Shown: positions 41,900-50,825, numbered from the stretch's first letter. The stretch: DNA of 51,334 nt from Candidatus Binatia bacterium (GCA_036504975.1 DASXUF010000191.1:1-51334), one strand, 5' to 3'. Notes: a model not told the origin generated them from the sequence alone. Numbers and translations: made by a program.

Positions 41900-43348
41900 C
41901 TAAACGGCTAAAGGTTGGGTAACTATGGGAAGAACCAACGTAGCGCGGACGCCTTGGTCCGGCCGATTCTCCAGCTTGACGTCGCCCTTGTGCAGGACCG
42001 CTATCTCTTTCACGATATTCAGTCCGAGGCCGGTGCTCTTTTTCCCGCTGCCGGGGCGCTGGAGCGAAAAAAATTTGTCGAAGACTTTCTCCAGGGCGAA
42101 ATCGGGAATGCCGGTGCCGCGATCTTCGACGATGAATTTGAGCTTCTTGTCTTCGATCTCGCCCGTGAGCTCGATCGCGCCGGCGGCGGAACTGAAGTCG
42201 ATGGCGTTTTGAATCAGATTGGAAAGCGCTTGAAAGAGCAAAAATTTATCCGCGCGCACCACCACGTCTTCCGGAACGCGATCCACCAGACTGACATTTT
42301 TCTGCGACAGCATGGGCCGCTTGCTCTCGATCACGGCTTTAAGCACGGAAGAAAACGAAAGCGCTTCCATGTGCTCGAGCATCTTCTGGTTCTCCAGAGC
42401 GGAGAGCTCGAGCATCCGATCCACCATTTCCTGAATACGATTGGTCTCGTGTCGGATGTTGGATAGAAACCGCGCTTGCTGCTCCGGCGGCATTTTTTCT
42501 TCCAGCAGCTCGGCCGCTCCGCGGATCGCCGATAGAGGGCTTTTCACTTCGTGCGTGAGGTTCTGGACATACTGCTCGACATATTTCTTTCCTTCGAGGG
42601 TTTCCTGCATTTTCGCAAACGCATCGCCCATCTCGCCGATTTCACTCCGATCCAGTTCGGGGAACTTCGCCCGTTTCCCCCGGCGGATATCGTCGGCGTA
42701 GCGCGTCAGTCGCGCGATCGGTCGAGTGATCCATATAGAGGCGAGATAGCTGAGAAGAATGGCGGCGAGGCCGGCGATGGCGACGACTTTGATAATTTGA
42801 GGCTTCGCGCTCTTTAAGAAATTGTTGATGTTGGTCGTCGGTTTGGCCACCGTCAAAACGCCGGTGACCGCCCCATTGACCACCACCGGCGCTGCGACAT
42901 ACAGCACCTTGGTCCCTTGATCGTGGGGATTCGCCACTGTGGTTCGAGAACCGTACTTTCCTTCGAGAGTCAAACGAACGTCTTGCCAGTCGCTATAGTC
43001 GGCGCCGACGTTTTGCCGGTCTTCCGAATCGAATACGATCTTGCCGGAGGCATCGGTGATGTAGATCCTCATATCCACGTCGGTCTTCACCAGATTGTAG
43101 ATCTTCGCGGACAATGACCGGGACCGAACGTTTTCAAACGCCCAGTACCACCTTTCACGGTCAAATGTTTTTCCTTCCATTTCGCGTCCGACAATGGCCG
43201 CCAGAATATTGGCCTGATCCACCAGCGGTTCTTCGACGCCCTCGAGATAGCGTATGCGGAGATTATCGAAAAACCAACGGCCGGGATAGGAAAAGCAAAC
43301 ACCCAATATGACAAGGGAACTGAGAAAGATACGGGTTCCCAATCTCAC
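41900..43348 (-). CDS. creC: CreC-like sensor histidine kinase
   Basis: A 482-residue membrane kinase: first membrane segment at about 5-22, a periplasmic sensor region of about 160 residues, second segment at about 185-207, HAMP at 208-255, the phospho-acceptor H266 in NLTHEVKSPLSAIRGAAELL, and the ATPase with NLIQNAIDFS, DRGTGIPDFA and GLGLNIVKEI. The H-box and YADDIRRGKR match CreC of the CreBC system. Start overlaps the response-regulator stop (ATGA order reversed on this strand). Confidence 0.9.
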   Translation of the reverse strand: MRLGTRIFLSSLVILGVCFSYPGRWFFDNLRIRYLEGVEEPLVDQANILAAIVGREMEGKTFDRERWYWAFENVRSRSLSAKIYNLVKTDVDMRIYITDASGKIVFDSEDRQNVGADYSDWQDVRLTLEGKYGSRTTVANPHDQGTKVLYVAAPVVVNGAVTGVLTVAKPTTNINNFLKSAKPQIIKVVAIAGLAAILLSYLASIWITRPIARLTRYADDIRRGKRAKFPELDRSEIGEMGDAFAKMQETLEGKKYVEQYVQNLTHEVKSPLSAIRGAAELLEEKMPPEQQARFLSNIRHETNRIQEMVDRMLELSALENQKMLEHMEALSFSSVLKAVIESKRPMLSQKNVSLVDRVPEDVVVRADKFLLFQALSNLIQNAIDFSSAAGAIELTGEIEDKKLKFIVEDRGTGIPDFALEKVFDKFFSLQRPGSGKKSTGLGLNIVKEIAVLHKGDVKLENRPDQGVRATLVLPIVTQPLAV

Positions 43349-44034
43349 AGGTCCTCTTTCAACGAGTACCCGATCCCCCGGTGCGTGATAATAGGATCTA
43401 TCTCGGGTTTTATGGCTTTGAGCTTTGCACGGATCATTTTGACATGGGCGTCCACGGTTCGATCCATACTGGCTTCGGGCGCCTCCCAGGCGAGGTCCAT
43501 GAGTTGATCGCGAGAAAGCACATGGCCGGGACGGAGAACGAGAACCTTTAACAAGTTATATTCATAGCGCGATAATTCCGCGGTTGTGCCGAAATAGGAG
43601 ATTCGCCGCTTCGATTCGTCGATCTCGAAAGCCTTGCGGACGGGCTTTGCCACGCTTGGTTTTTGCGTGCGCCTGAGCACGGCCTTGATCCGGGCGGAAA
43701 GTTCCCTGGGACTGAAAGGCTTGACCACATAGTCGTCGGCGCCGATCTCGAGCCCTACGACCCGGTCGATTTCGCCCGTTCTAGCGGTCAGAAAGATAAT
43801 CGGAAGGGCGTGTGTTTTGCGGATCTCTTTGCACAATTCCACACCGTTGATATCCGGAAGTCCGATGTCGAGGACAATGAGATCCACCGATTTCTCCTCC
43901 AGCAAGGAATGAACCGGCGTTCCCGAGGAGAGACAATGGGTCTCGAACCCATCGGTCTCCAACGCGTACTGAATAGTTTCAGAGATGGCCGGCTCGTCTT
44001 CTACGATAAGAATCTTTGCTTTCTTGCCTTTCAT
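43345..44034 (-). CDS. creB: CreB-like response regulator (OmpR family)
   Basis: A 229-residue regulator: receiver with acidic pocket VEDEP, phospho-acceptor D56 in VLDIGLPD, and YVVKPFSPRELSAR; then an OmpR winged-helix domain ending in VDAHVKMIRAKLKAIKPEIDPIITHRGIGYSL. CreB in enterobacteria binds TTCAC direct repeats. Its gene overlaps the exosortase gene upstream by 56 bp and the kinase gene downstream by four, so the exosortase and CreBC genes form one unit. Confidence 0.92.
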   Translation of the reverse strand: MKGKKAKILIVEDEPAISETIQYALETDGFETHCLSSGTPVHSLLEEKSVDLIVLDIGLPDINGVELCKEIRKTHALPIIFLTARTGEIDRVVGLEIGADDYVVKPFSPRELSARIKAVLRRTQKPSVAKPVRKAFEIDESKRRISYFGTTAELSRYEYNLLKVLVLRPGHVLSRDQLMDLAWEAPEASMDRTVDAHVKMIRAKLKAIKPEIDPIITHRGIGYSLKEDL

Positions 44035-44815
44035 GCCCGTTTATTTTCAAACGGTCGATGCTTTTCCACCCCCATTGCATCAACAAGAGGAAGGCCAAGA
44101 CGGCGACGCAGCCGGCGATAACCATTCCGCCGTGTTCGGCAAAGCGCGCTCCATCTTTGGCAACCGCCCCGTTGAGCAAGGGAATCGCGAGAGTGATGAG
44201 GCCGTACCAAAACAAGGGGGCCAGCCCCGCTGACGCCCGACTGAGGGAATCGACCCCCACGTGATCCTTTTCAATACCTTCTCTCTGTGCTCTCTGTATA
44301 AGACGCCGTACGGCCGCGATTATTCTATAAAACAGGCACAGGAAAAAGAAATAAGTGATGACGCCTTCAAGGCGGTGCATCCTCGGCTGCGTGAGCCAGC
44401 CGGAATAGATGTCCGCATCATAAGAATAGATCGAGATAATGATTCGAACGGCGTTGATAAAAACCGTCAGGCCATAGGCACTGACCAGGGCGCCTGCGAA
44501 CCATAACCATTTCAGTCTTTTATGTTGGATATGATGGACGCCGGAAAACACCGCCATACAAGAGGCGATAATGAGGAAATTCACGCCGGCACACGCGGGC
44601 GCAATGTTGATCCGGCGCGAATAGTTGACGAATCCCATATGGGCTTCTTCTTCAAATGGGATTCCGCTGATCCGCTCGACCAGCCCCGCGGTAGGCCGCA
44701 AAATCCAGGCAAGGTCTTCACTGCCGGCTTCGCTGTAGTGATGTTTGAGACCGACGGCGACAAATAAGGTGAGCAATAGAATGATCCCATTGTCCGAAAT
44801 GAACGCCCTATTCAT
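43979..44815 (-). CDS. Exosortase (XrtK-like)
   Basis: A 278-residue polytopic membrane transpeptidase of the exosortase/archaeosortase class. The catalytic triad is visible: C75 in APACAGVNFLI, R124 in FINAVRIIISI and H147 in PRMHRLEGV. About seven membrane segments. It should cleave a C-terminal PEP-CTERM-type signal of an exported protein. The gene directly upstream encodes a protein with such a tail, so the two look like a dedicated enzyme-substrate pair. ATG 44815 overlaps the upstream stop by eight bases; GTG 44839 is possible. Assignment to XrtK is from context and recall. Confidence 0.88.
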   Translation of the reverse strand: MNRAFISDNGIILLLTLFVAVGLKHHYSEAGSEDLAWILRPTAGLVERISGIPFEEEAHMGFVNYSRRINIAPACAGVNFLIIASCMAVFSGVHHIQHKRLKWLWFAGALVSAYGLTVFINAVRIIISIYSYDADIYSGWLTQPRMHRLEGVITYFFFLCLFYRIIAAVRRLIQRAQREGIEKDHVGVDSLSRASAGLAPLFWYGLITLAIPLLNGAVAKDGARFAEHGGMVIAGCVAVLAFLLLMQWGWKSIDRLKINGHERQESKDSYRRRRAGHL

Positions 44816-46847
44816 GGTTCTCACCGTGCCATCGCTCACCGCTCTCTGAGACCGTACGGCCCGCCCGCCATTTTTTATAGACCAAGCCCGCGGACAGCAT
44901 CACGGCAGCCATGGCCAACAGCAGCCCCAATTCGGGCTCCGGAACCGAAACAGTTCCACTCAAGGCCAGATTGGATACGTGCAGCGGTAAGGGAAGCGGT
45001 TGGTCCACCTCCTCGCTGTCACCCGGATTACGAAAAACCTCGCTTACGGCAATGAATGAGGTATGGGCGGTCAACAGATTGTACGTGAGTCCGAGGCTCA
45101 CGATTTCGGCCTTGTTGTCGGATTTTTCGTTAAAGCTAAAATCGGATAGGCGGCCGATTCGGGTACGCGCCCACAGATAGCGCAACGCGTCGTTGGTCTC
45201 GCGAGGTTGGGTTTCCGCTACATGGAAGGTTTGCGCGTATTCTCTATTCCCCGCGGTTCCGCTGACTTTAATGATCCCTTGTCCAGCTCCGCGCCACTTG
45301 CCGAAAACGATCACCGGGCGATCGGCGAAAAGGTCGTGGATGCCGACCGGCTCGATGTCATACGCCCCAAACCCCGCATAAGAAACGCCAATATGCGTTA
45401 GCACCGGGGATTGGACGTACTCGCGAAATTTTTCCGCGGCCGAGGGCGCCTCGGACGGATCGGTGACGACAAAAGACTCCGCCTGACCTGCTTTCGCGAT
45501 GCCTTCGATCAGGTACCGGTTGACGCTGCCGCCGATGCCGAACGCGAATACGTTCGCTTGCTGAAGGTTGTTTTGAATCTCCTCGAAGACCTCTTTTTCC
45601 ACCGCTACGTATCCGTCGGTGATGATGATCAGAGTCCGAGAGTAGGCTTCGTCGCGGGGCAGTGAAAACCCTCTTCGCACGGCGGCTAACAGCTCCGTCC
45701 CGCCGCCACCCCGCTGTTCCTCGATGATCTGAATCGCCCGGCGGACGTTCCCGTCGCTGGCAGACACGGACCGTGGAGCCATCAGGCGCGAACCGCCCGA
45801 GAAAAGGATCACGTTGAATTTATCGGTCGGCCGTAAGTTGCCGATCAGGTCTTTCACCAACTCCTTCGCCGTGTTCAGCGGAAAGCCGTTCATGGATCCC
45901 GAGACATCGACCACAAAGATGAATTCTCGGGGTGGAATATCTTGCAGCCGGACTCGTTCAGGAGGTTGGACCATCAGCAGGAAAAACTTTTCATCTTGGC
46001 CATCAAAAAGCATGAGTCCCGACTGGATGCCTTCCCCGACCAGACGGTAGTTCAAGATATAGTCCCGATTTCCGCTGAACGTTTCGGCATCCTTCAAGGC
46101 GACTGTCACGACCGAGTCGCCTTCCTGAAAAACGTCGGTTTCATGGGAGGCACAGGCGATCTCCTGCAGCGCCATACCCGTTGAAACTCTGGCCGTGATG
46201 TTGAATTTCGTATCGGGGCTGCCGCCTTCGGGCAGATACGGACTCTTGATCCATCGGTCGGTCTCCGGCGCATCAGCTTCCGATCGATTCGAGTAACGGG
46301 GCCCGACGACGGTCGGGTAGACGAACTCGTAGGCGCCGTCTGTCGGGACGAGCAATTCGGTGTAACGCAGCTCGATGTCGATGGTATCGCCCGGCATGAT
46401 ATTGGCGACATTCATGCTGAATACATTCGACCGCTGTTGCTTGAGCAAAGAAGCGCTTTTGCCCTCTGTTTTGGCCTCGTCGAATTGTTTTTGCGCCGCC
46501 TCTCGTTCCTTAATCTTGGCGGTAATGACCTGCCCGCCGATGGTGAGCTTCATGCCGTGAACCGCAGCGCGCGTGGACGCCGGGAAGATATAGCGCGCGC
46601 TGATGGGGCGCATCCCATCGTTGGAATACGTTTGTTTGACCAAGACGTCGGCTATCACCCCGCTGATATTGACCTCGACGTTGGTTTGCTTCAGGGGAAA
46701 CCGATCCACCGCCGGATCCCCGTTGTCGATAAAAAAATAGGGAGACAGTGTGCGGTTATCTCCTGTCTCCGCATACAGGCCGGTTGCCGAGATCGCCAAA
46801 GCGATGCTGAAGAACAACCACAGCCGCCATCCGGATATCTTGAACAT
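44808..46847 (-). CDS. VIT and vWA domain protein with PEP-CTERM-like sorting tail
   Basis: A 679-residue exported protein. A signal peptide (1-26) precedes a VIT domain at about 45-180 (VNISGVIADVLVKQTYSNDG, YIFPASTRAAVHGMKL). The vWA domain at about 308-480 has the metal-binding DVSGS (D314, S316, S318). The end has VPEPE from residue 635, a hydrophobic stretch (LGLLLAMAAVMLSAGLVY) and KKWRAGR, the tripartite layout of PEP-CTERM signals. It resembles inter-alpha-trypsin inhibitor heavy chain-like bacterial proteins and probably acts at the cell surface in adhesion or envelope functions. First gene of the exosortase-CreBC unit. Confidence 0.9.
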   Translation of the reverse strand: MFKISGWRLWLFFSIALAISATGLYAETGDNRTLSPYFFIDNGDPAVDRFPLKQTNVEVNISGVIADVLVKQTYSNDGMRPISARYIFPASTRAAVHGMKLTIGGQVITAKIKEREAAQKQFDEAKTEGKSASLLKQQRSNVFSMNVANIMPGDTIDIELRYTELLVPTDGAYEFVYPTVVGPRYSNRSEADAPETDRWIKSPYLPEGGSPDTKFNITARVSTGMALQEIACASHETDVFQEGDSVVTVALKDAETFSGNRDYILNYRLVGEGIQSGLMLFDGQDEKFFLLMVQPPERVRLQDIPPREFIFVVDVSGSMNGFPLNTAKELVKDLIGNLRPTDKFNVILFSGGSRLMAPRSVSASDGNVRRAIQIIEEQRGGGGTELLAAVRRGFSLPRDEAYSRTLIIITDGYVAVEKEVFEEIQNNLQQANVFAFGIGGSVNRYLIEGIAKAGQAESFVVTDPSEAPSAAEKFREYVQSPVLTHIGVSYAGFGAYDIEPVGIHDLFADRPVIVFGKWRGAGQGIIKVSGTAGNREYAQTFHVAETQPRETNDALRYLWARTRIGRLSDFSFNEKSDNKAEIVSLGLTYNLLTAHTSFIAVSEVFRNPGDSEEVDQPLPLPLHVSNLALSGTVSVPEPELGLLLAMAAVMLSAGLVYKKWRAGRTVSESGERWHGENHE

Positions 46848-47069
46848 AGTGACCTCCTTGCGCGATTTTCACGAAAGGTAGGGTCGCAGTTCGAAAAGAG
46901 GATGAAAGAAGGCAGAAAAATCAGTGAAAAGTAAAAAACATTAGCGCTGGAAAGGTCGGCCGGGCAAAAACCGCCAAGCGTACCTTAATAGGGTGATCGG
47001 AAAGACTAAGACTGGCGCGCGAAAATGGGGGAAAGATGGAATCAGATACCGACGGGAATGTCCGGTCGA
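46848..47069. other. Upstream region of the VIT-vWA/exosortase/creBC unit
   Basis: 222 bp without a gene. Two TTCAC motifs, the core of CreB boxes, occur (plus strand near 46868; minus strand near 46923), but not as a proper TTCAC-N6-TTCAC direct repeat. No other element recognised. Confidence 0.35.
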
Positions 47070-47456
47070 TCAATCACGGCTCGACGGGCGCACAAGCGGC
47101 GCTAGACGCCAGCGGCCGTAGGCGACGAAGGCCGCGAGGATTCCAACCACCAGCGGGATCAGCGCCATGACGACAGCGCCCATCATCAGCGTGATCACCG
47201 TCGCGCCGATCATGATGATCATGAGCCCGGCCGCGGCGAGCGGCGTCAGGCCCGGGCGAATGCCGAGCAGCCCGGGGAGTATCAGGCTGATCGCGCCGAG
47301 TACCTCGCACACGGCGATGAACCGCAGGAACCAGCCCGGCAGCGGTATCGGCATCTGCTTCGTCATCTCTTCGATCGGCAGGACCAGTTTGATTCCGCCG
47401 GCCCACAGAAAAAGCAGCGCGAGCAGCGCCTGAATGATCCACAGCACAAAATTCAT
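47070..47456 (-). CDS. DoxX-like membrane protein
   Basis: A 128-residue protein with four membrane segments (FVLWIIQALLALLFLWAGGIKL, FIAVCEVLGAISLILPGLL, GLMIIMIGATVITLMMG, LIPLVVGILAAFVAYGRW), the DoxX-like pattern. GGAGGAGG stands about seven bases before ATG 47456; longer readings of this frame run antisense-like through the next gene and are not real. It follows the SRPBCC gene by 32 bp. Confidence 0.85.
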   Translation of the reverse strand: MNFVLWIIQALLALLFLWAGGIKLVLPIEEMTKQMPIPLPGWFLRFIAVCEVLGAISLILPGLLGIRPGLTPLAAAGLMIIMIGATVITLMMGAVVMALIPLVVGILAAFVAYGRWRLAPLVRPSSRD

Positions 47457-47488
47457 AATCAACCTCCTCCGTCTTCCCGCCGCAGCGG

Positions 47489-48028
47489 TTACTTTGTGCT
47501 CGCCGCCTCGGCGGCCGACTTCATTTGCCTGAGACCCTTCTCGAAATCGTCGCCGATCATTTTGTCCATGTTCATGAACAGGCCGAACGCCTTCGCCATA
47601 AAATTCTTTTCGCCGGCCATGCTCCACGTGACCGCCGTTTGATTGCCCTGGGGCTTGAACGTGAACTCGGTGTCGGCGGTGGACGCGAACGGCTTCAGGA
47701 ATTCGAGCTTGATCCTGACGAGCTCGTTCGGGCGGCTCTCCGTCAAGGTCATGCGTCCTTCGCCTACCTGGTCGTTGCCGGCCCACGTGTAAATCGCGCC
47801 GGTGCCTGCCGGCGCGCCTGCGTGGGTTTTTTTCATCGCTGGATCGATCTTGGCCCACGGGGACCACGCGTCCCAGTTGTGGAAATCGTTCACCTGCGCG
47901 AACACCACCGTCGCCGGAGCCGCGATCGTGGCGCTCCGCGCGACGCGATACTCGGACGGTTGCAGCGCCACGACGACAACAAACGCGACGACGATGACAA
48001 TGAGACCGATGAGGATTTTTTTTAGCAT
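47489..48028 (-). CDS. SRPBCC (START-like) family protein with N-terminal anchor
   Basis: A 179-residue protein: a membrane anchor or signal at about 4-22 (KILIGLIVIVVAFVVVVAL) followed by a polyketide-cyclase/START fold (YRVARSATIAAPATVVFAQVNDFHNWDAWSPWAKID, TFKPQGNQTAVTWSMAGEKNF). Such proteins bind hydrophobic ligands; the ligand is unknown. Pairing with a DoxX-like gene is common in environmental genomes. Confidence 0.88.
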   Translation of the reverse strand: MLKKILIGLIVIVVAFVVVVALQPSEYRVARSATIAAPATVVFAQVNDFHNWDAWSPWAKIDPAMKKTHAGAPAGTGAIYTWAGNDQVGEGRMTLTESRPNELVRIKLEFLKPFASTADTEFTFKPQGNQTAVTWSMAGEKNFMAKAFGLFMNMDKMIGDDFEKGLRQMKSAAEAASTK

Positions 48029-48061
48029 GGATTCACCTCCCCCACAGTAAGTCAGTGAATT

Positions 48062-48187
48062 GCAGGCTGCTCAAAAAGACTCAGAGGCAAGGCGCGCGAC
48101 AAATCGACGAGCGCAGGCGTACTCTTCAGTACGTCGAGCGAGGCGATTTGAGCGCAACGAAGCATATGAGCTTTTTCAGCAGCCTGC
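48062..48187. repeat. 126-bp palindromic interspersed element, copy 1
   Basis: The ends GCAGGCTGCTCAAAAAG (48062-48078) and CTTTTTCAGCAGCCTGC (48171-48187) are near-perfect inverted repeats, with an inner hairpin CGTACT-CTTC-AGTACG. It abuts the stop codon of the MoaD-like gene. A related copy in reverse orientation lies at 50164-50288. Confidence 0.85.
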
Positions 48188-48188
48188 C

Positions 48189-48497
48189 CTAGCCGCCGGC
48201 GATGGCGCCGACAATCATAAATGGCTCGGCGCCCTTCGCCACCGCGTCGGGCAGCGGCGCGTCCGGCGATTCGTGAGACAGATCCTCCCCGCAGGCGAAG
48301 AATCGTACGAACGCGCGGCGCTTTTGCGTGACGTGGTCGCGGATCGTCCCTTGCAGCATCGGATAGCGCGCCTCGAGCGCGTCGAGGACCGCGCGCTGCG
48401 TGACCTGACCCGCGACATCGAGCTTGAGGTCTAGCTTCACTTCGCCGTCGACTTGCGCGAGCTTCCTGAGATGCGCGGGGAGCGTGACTCGTATCAT
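48189..48497 (-). CDS. MoaD/ThiS-family ubiquitin-like protein
   Basis: A 102-residue beta-grasp protein starting [20 protein letters not shown] and ending in IVGAIAGG. The C-terminal Gly-Gly is the tail that is adenylated and thiocarboxylated in sulfur-carrier proteins of molybdopterin and thiamine synthesis. It is longer than MoaD (about 80) and no moaE or thiF is near. Its ATG overlaps the stop of the propeller gene upstream (ATGA), so the two are translationally coupled. Confidence 0.88.
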   Translation of the reverse strand: MIRVTLPAHLRKLAQVDGEVKLDLKLDVAGQVTQRAVLDALEARYPMLQGTIRDHVTQKRRAFVRFFACGEDLSHESPDAPLPDAVAKGAEPFMIVGAIAGG

Positions 48498-49681
48498 GGC
48501 AAGGTTTGGACCTCGACAGACACCACGGCCGGAAGATCGCGGACGATGGCTCTCCAATTATCGCCGCCATCTGGTGATATATACACCTGCCCGCCGGTGG
48601 TGCCGAAGTAGACGCCGCACTTATCGAGCGAGTCGACCGCCATCGCGTCGCGCAGGACATTGACGTAGCAGTCGCGCTGTGGCAGGCCTTTCGTGAGCGC
48701 CTCCCACTCGTTGCCGCCGGTCCGGCTGCGATACACGCGCAGCTTGCCGTCGGGCGGAAAATGCTCCGCGTCGCTCTTGATCGGCACGACGTAGACGGTT
48801 TCCGGCTCGTGCGCGTGCACGTCGATCGGGAAGCCGAAGTCGGTCGGCAAGTTGCCGCTGATCTCGCGCCACGACTCGCCGCCGTCGTCGCTGCGCAAGA
48901 CGTCCCAATGCTTCTGCATGAACAAAACGTTCGGACGCGACCGGTGCATCGCGATGCGGTGAACGCAGTGGCCGACCTCGGCCGTCGGATCGGGAATGTA
49001 GAGCGAGTGCAGGCCGCGGTTGATCGGCTTCCAGGTCTTGCCGGCGTCGTCGGTGCGGAACGCGCCGGCAGCCGAGATGGCGATGAAGATTCGATTCGGG
49101 TCGCGCGGATCAAGAAGGATCGTGTGCAGGCACATCCCGCCCGCTCCGGGTTGCCATTTGGGCCCGGTTCCGTGGCCGCGCAATCCTGCGAGCTCGTGCC
49201 AGCTCTTGCCGCCATCGGTCGAGCGGAACAAGGCGGCGTCTTCCACCCCGGCGTACACCGTGTCCGCATCCTTCAGCGATGGTTCGAGATGCCAGACGCG
49301 CTTGAACTCCCACGGGTGCGGCGTGCCGTCGTACCACTGGTGTGTCGTGAGAGGCTTGCCGGTTTCAGGCGACGTGTCGTAAACGAACTTGTTGCTCTCG
49401 GCTTTGGGCATGCCCTCCGGGGTGGTGGTGGGTTCGCCGGCGGGTGTGCCGGGTTGGTGCCAGGTCTTGCCGCCGTCATCCGAGCGTTGAATGATCTGCC
49501 CGAACCAGCCGCTCGACTGCGACGCATATATGCGATTCGGATCGGCGGGCGATCCCTTCAAGTGGTAGATCTCCCAGCCCGCGAAGTGAGGGCCGCTGAC
49601 ATTCCACTTCTCACGTTTCGCGTCCGACTCTATGATGAACGCGCCCTTGCGCGTGCCGACCAGTACTCGTACTTGGCTCAT
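48494..49681 (-). CDS. BNR/sialidase-like beta-propeller protein
   Basis: A 395-residue propeller with repeated Asp-box (S-x-D-x-G-x-x-W) motifs: [44 protein letters not shown] and [10 protein letters not shown]. It resembles exo-alpha-sialidase-like and VPS10/photosystem stability propellers. It has no signal peptide, so it seems cytoplasmic, unlike a typical secreted sialidase. The catalytic residues of sialidases are not evident. It is coupled to the MoaD-like gene, a pairing I recall from other genomes, with unknown function. Confidence 0.85.
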   Translation of the reverse strand: MSQVRVLVGTRKGAFIIESDAKREKWNVSGPHFAGWEIYHLKGSPADPNRIYASQSSGWFGQIIQRSDDGGKTWHQPGTPAGEPTTTPEGMPKAESNKFVYDTSPETGKPLTTHQWYDGTPHPWEFKRVWHLEPSLKDADTVYAGVEDAALFRSTDGGKSWHELAGLRGHGTGPKWQPGAGGMCLHTILLDPRDPNRIFIAISAAGAFRTDDAGKTWKPINRGLHSLYIPDPTAEVGHCVHRIAMHRSRPNVLFMQKHWDVLRSDDGGESWREISGNLPTDFGFPIDVHAHEPETVYVVPIKSDAEHFPPDGKLRVYRSRTGGNEWEALTKGLPQRDCYVNVLRDAMAVDSLDKCGVYFGTTGGQVYISPDGGDNWRAIVRDLPAVVSVEVQTLP

Positions 49682-49696
49682 ATTTTACTCCTTTTC

Positions 49697-49743
49697 ACCC
49701 CCTCTCAATCTCCCCCTTGCTAAGGGGGAGACGAAGAGGGGGT
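49697..49743. repeat. Nested palindromic repeat upstream of the propeller gene
   Basis: CCCCCTCT (49698) pairs with AGAGGGGG (49735) and the inner CTCCCCCTT with AAGGGGGAG: a long, nearly perfect hairpin. I recall similar palindromes as interspersed repeats in other bacterial genomes. Confidence 0.8.
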
Positions 49744-49797
49744 CTGGCTTCTGCGGTAACCGAAAAGATTCTCGACGCTTCATTAGCTCCATACTAC

Positions 49798-50151
49798 TCA
49801 CCCCGGCAGCCCCGGAATCTCGATCACGGGCCGAATTTCGACGGTGCCTTTCTCCGCAGCGGGAATTCTCGCGGCGACGTTCATCGCGGCGTCGAGGTCC
49901 TTGGCGTCGATCAGGAAATAGCCGCCGAGCTGTTCGCGCGTCTCCGCGAACGGGCCATCCGTCACGAGCCGTTTGCCTTCACGCACGCGCACACTGGTCG
50001 CCATCGCGACCGGCTGCAGCGGGTTCGCGCTCAGATATTGCCCGTTAGCCGTCAGATCGTGCGCAAGCTGCGTCGAGTCTTGGTAACACTGCTCCCGCTC
50101 GCTCTCACTCATGGCACTCTCATTCATGTAGATCAGCAGTATGTATTTCAT
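49798..50151 (-). CDS. YciI family (DGPF-domain) protein
   Basis: A 117-residue dimeric alpha/beta-barrel protein of the YCII type: MKYILLIYMNESAMS, the signature VTDGPFAETREQLGGYFLIDAKDLDAAM and VEIRPVIEIPG. This branch is often found with ECF sigma factors of the SigJ/RpoE class, but none is present here. GGAGG lies six bases before ATG 50151. Function is uncertain. Confidence 0.9.
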   Translation of the reverse strand: MKYILLIYMNESAMSESEREQCYQDSTQLAHDLTANGQYLSANPLQPVAMATSVRVREGKRLVTDGPFAETREQLGGYFLIDAKDLDAAMNVAARIPAAEKGTVEIRPVIEIPGLPG

Positions 50152-50163
50152 CTCTTGCCTCCG

Positions 50164-50288
50164 CAGGCCGGCCATAAAGGCCCATATACTTCGTTGCGCT
50201 CGGCCCGCTTCGCGTCAACGTACTGAAGAGTACGCCTCCGCTCACGGACCTTCGCGCGCCTCGTCTCCGGACCTTTCTGACCGGCCTG
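50164..50288. repeat. 125-bp palindromic interspersed element, copy 2
   Basis: Ends CAGGCCGGCCATAAAGG (50164-50180) and CCTTTCTGACCGGCCTG (50272-50288) are inverted with two mismatches. The interior matches copy 1 in reverse orientation: CATATACTTCGTTGCGCTC and ACGTACTGAAGAGTACGCCT. The outer arms differ from copy 1 but remain self-complementary. Confidence 0.8.
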
Positions 50289-50329
50289 AAAATATTCTTT
50301 TTCTCCTCTATCAAGTCGAACGCAGACCG

Positions 50330-50821
50330 TCATCGTTGTTCGTACGCTTGCTTCAAAGTTTTTATGTCGAGTTTTTTCATTTGAAGCAATGCCTTCATGA
50401 CACTTTCCGATTTCTTGGCGTCCTTGTCTTGCAACATCTTGCCTAAAACAGTTGGAACGATTTGCCATGACAAACCGTATTTGTCTTTAAGCCAGCCGCA
50501 CTGTTGTGCCTTCTTATCGCCGCCTTCGGAAAGTTTCGCCCAATAATAGTCTACTTCTTCTTGAGACTCGCAACCGACGTGGAACGATACAGCCTCATTG
50601 AATTTGAACATCGGGCCGCCGTTGAGTGCCGTAAACGCCTGCCCATCGAGTTCGAATTCCATAGTCAACACTGTCCCCGCGGGCTTTCCGTGGATTTCAT
50701 ATCCCGCTTCTCCATATCGCGATATATTGCCGATCTTTGAGTTCTTAAAAATGGCGGTATAGAAATTCACCGCCTCCTCGGCGTTACTATCGAACCACAA
50801 GCATGGGGTGATTTTTTGCAT
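50330..50821 (-). CDS. VOC family protein (PhnB/3-demethylubiquinone methyltransferase-like)
   Basis: A 163-residue glyoxalase-fold protein: QKITPCLWFDSNAEEAVNFYTAIFKNSKIG, then TMEFELDGQAFTALNGGPMFKFNEAVSFHV and GWLKDKYGLSWQIVPTVLGKML. The pattern is that of the PF06983 group, often annotated as 3-demethylubiquinone-9 methyltransferase although that activity is doubtful. ATG 50821 follows GGAGGG at 11 bases. It follows the truncated VOC gene after a few bases. Confidence 0.92.
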   Translation of the reverse strand: MQKITPCLWFDSNAEEAVNFYTAIFKNSKIGNISRYGEAGYEIHGKPAGTVLTMEFELDGQAFTALNGGPMFKFNEAVSFHVGCESQEEVDYYWAKLSEGGDKKAQQCGWLKDKYGLSWQIVPTVLGKMLQDKDAKKSESVMKALLQMKKLDIKTLKQAYEQR

Positions 50822-50825
50822 ATAG

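Noticed and set aside
46860..46932. CreB box upstream of the VIT-vWA gene
   Set aside because: TTCAC occurs on both strands but not as the direct repeat with six-base spacing that CreB needs.
47457..47867. N-terminal extension of the DoxX-like frame through the SRPBCC gene
   Set aside because: Arg/Gly/His-rich shadow of the SRPBCC gene; a strong ribosome site supports ATG 47456.
50120..50314. Short minus-strand frame over the palindromic element
   Set aside because: Composition is set by the repeat; no ribosome site or conserved motif.
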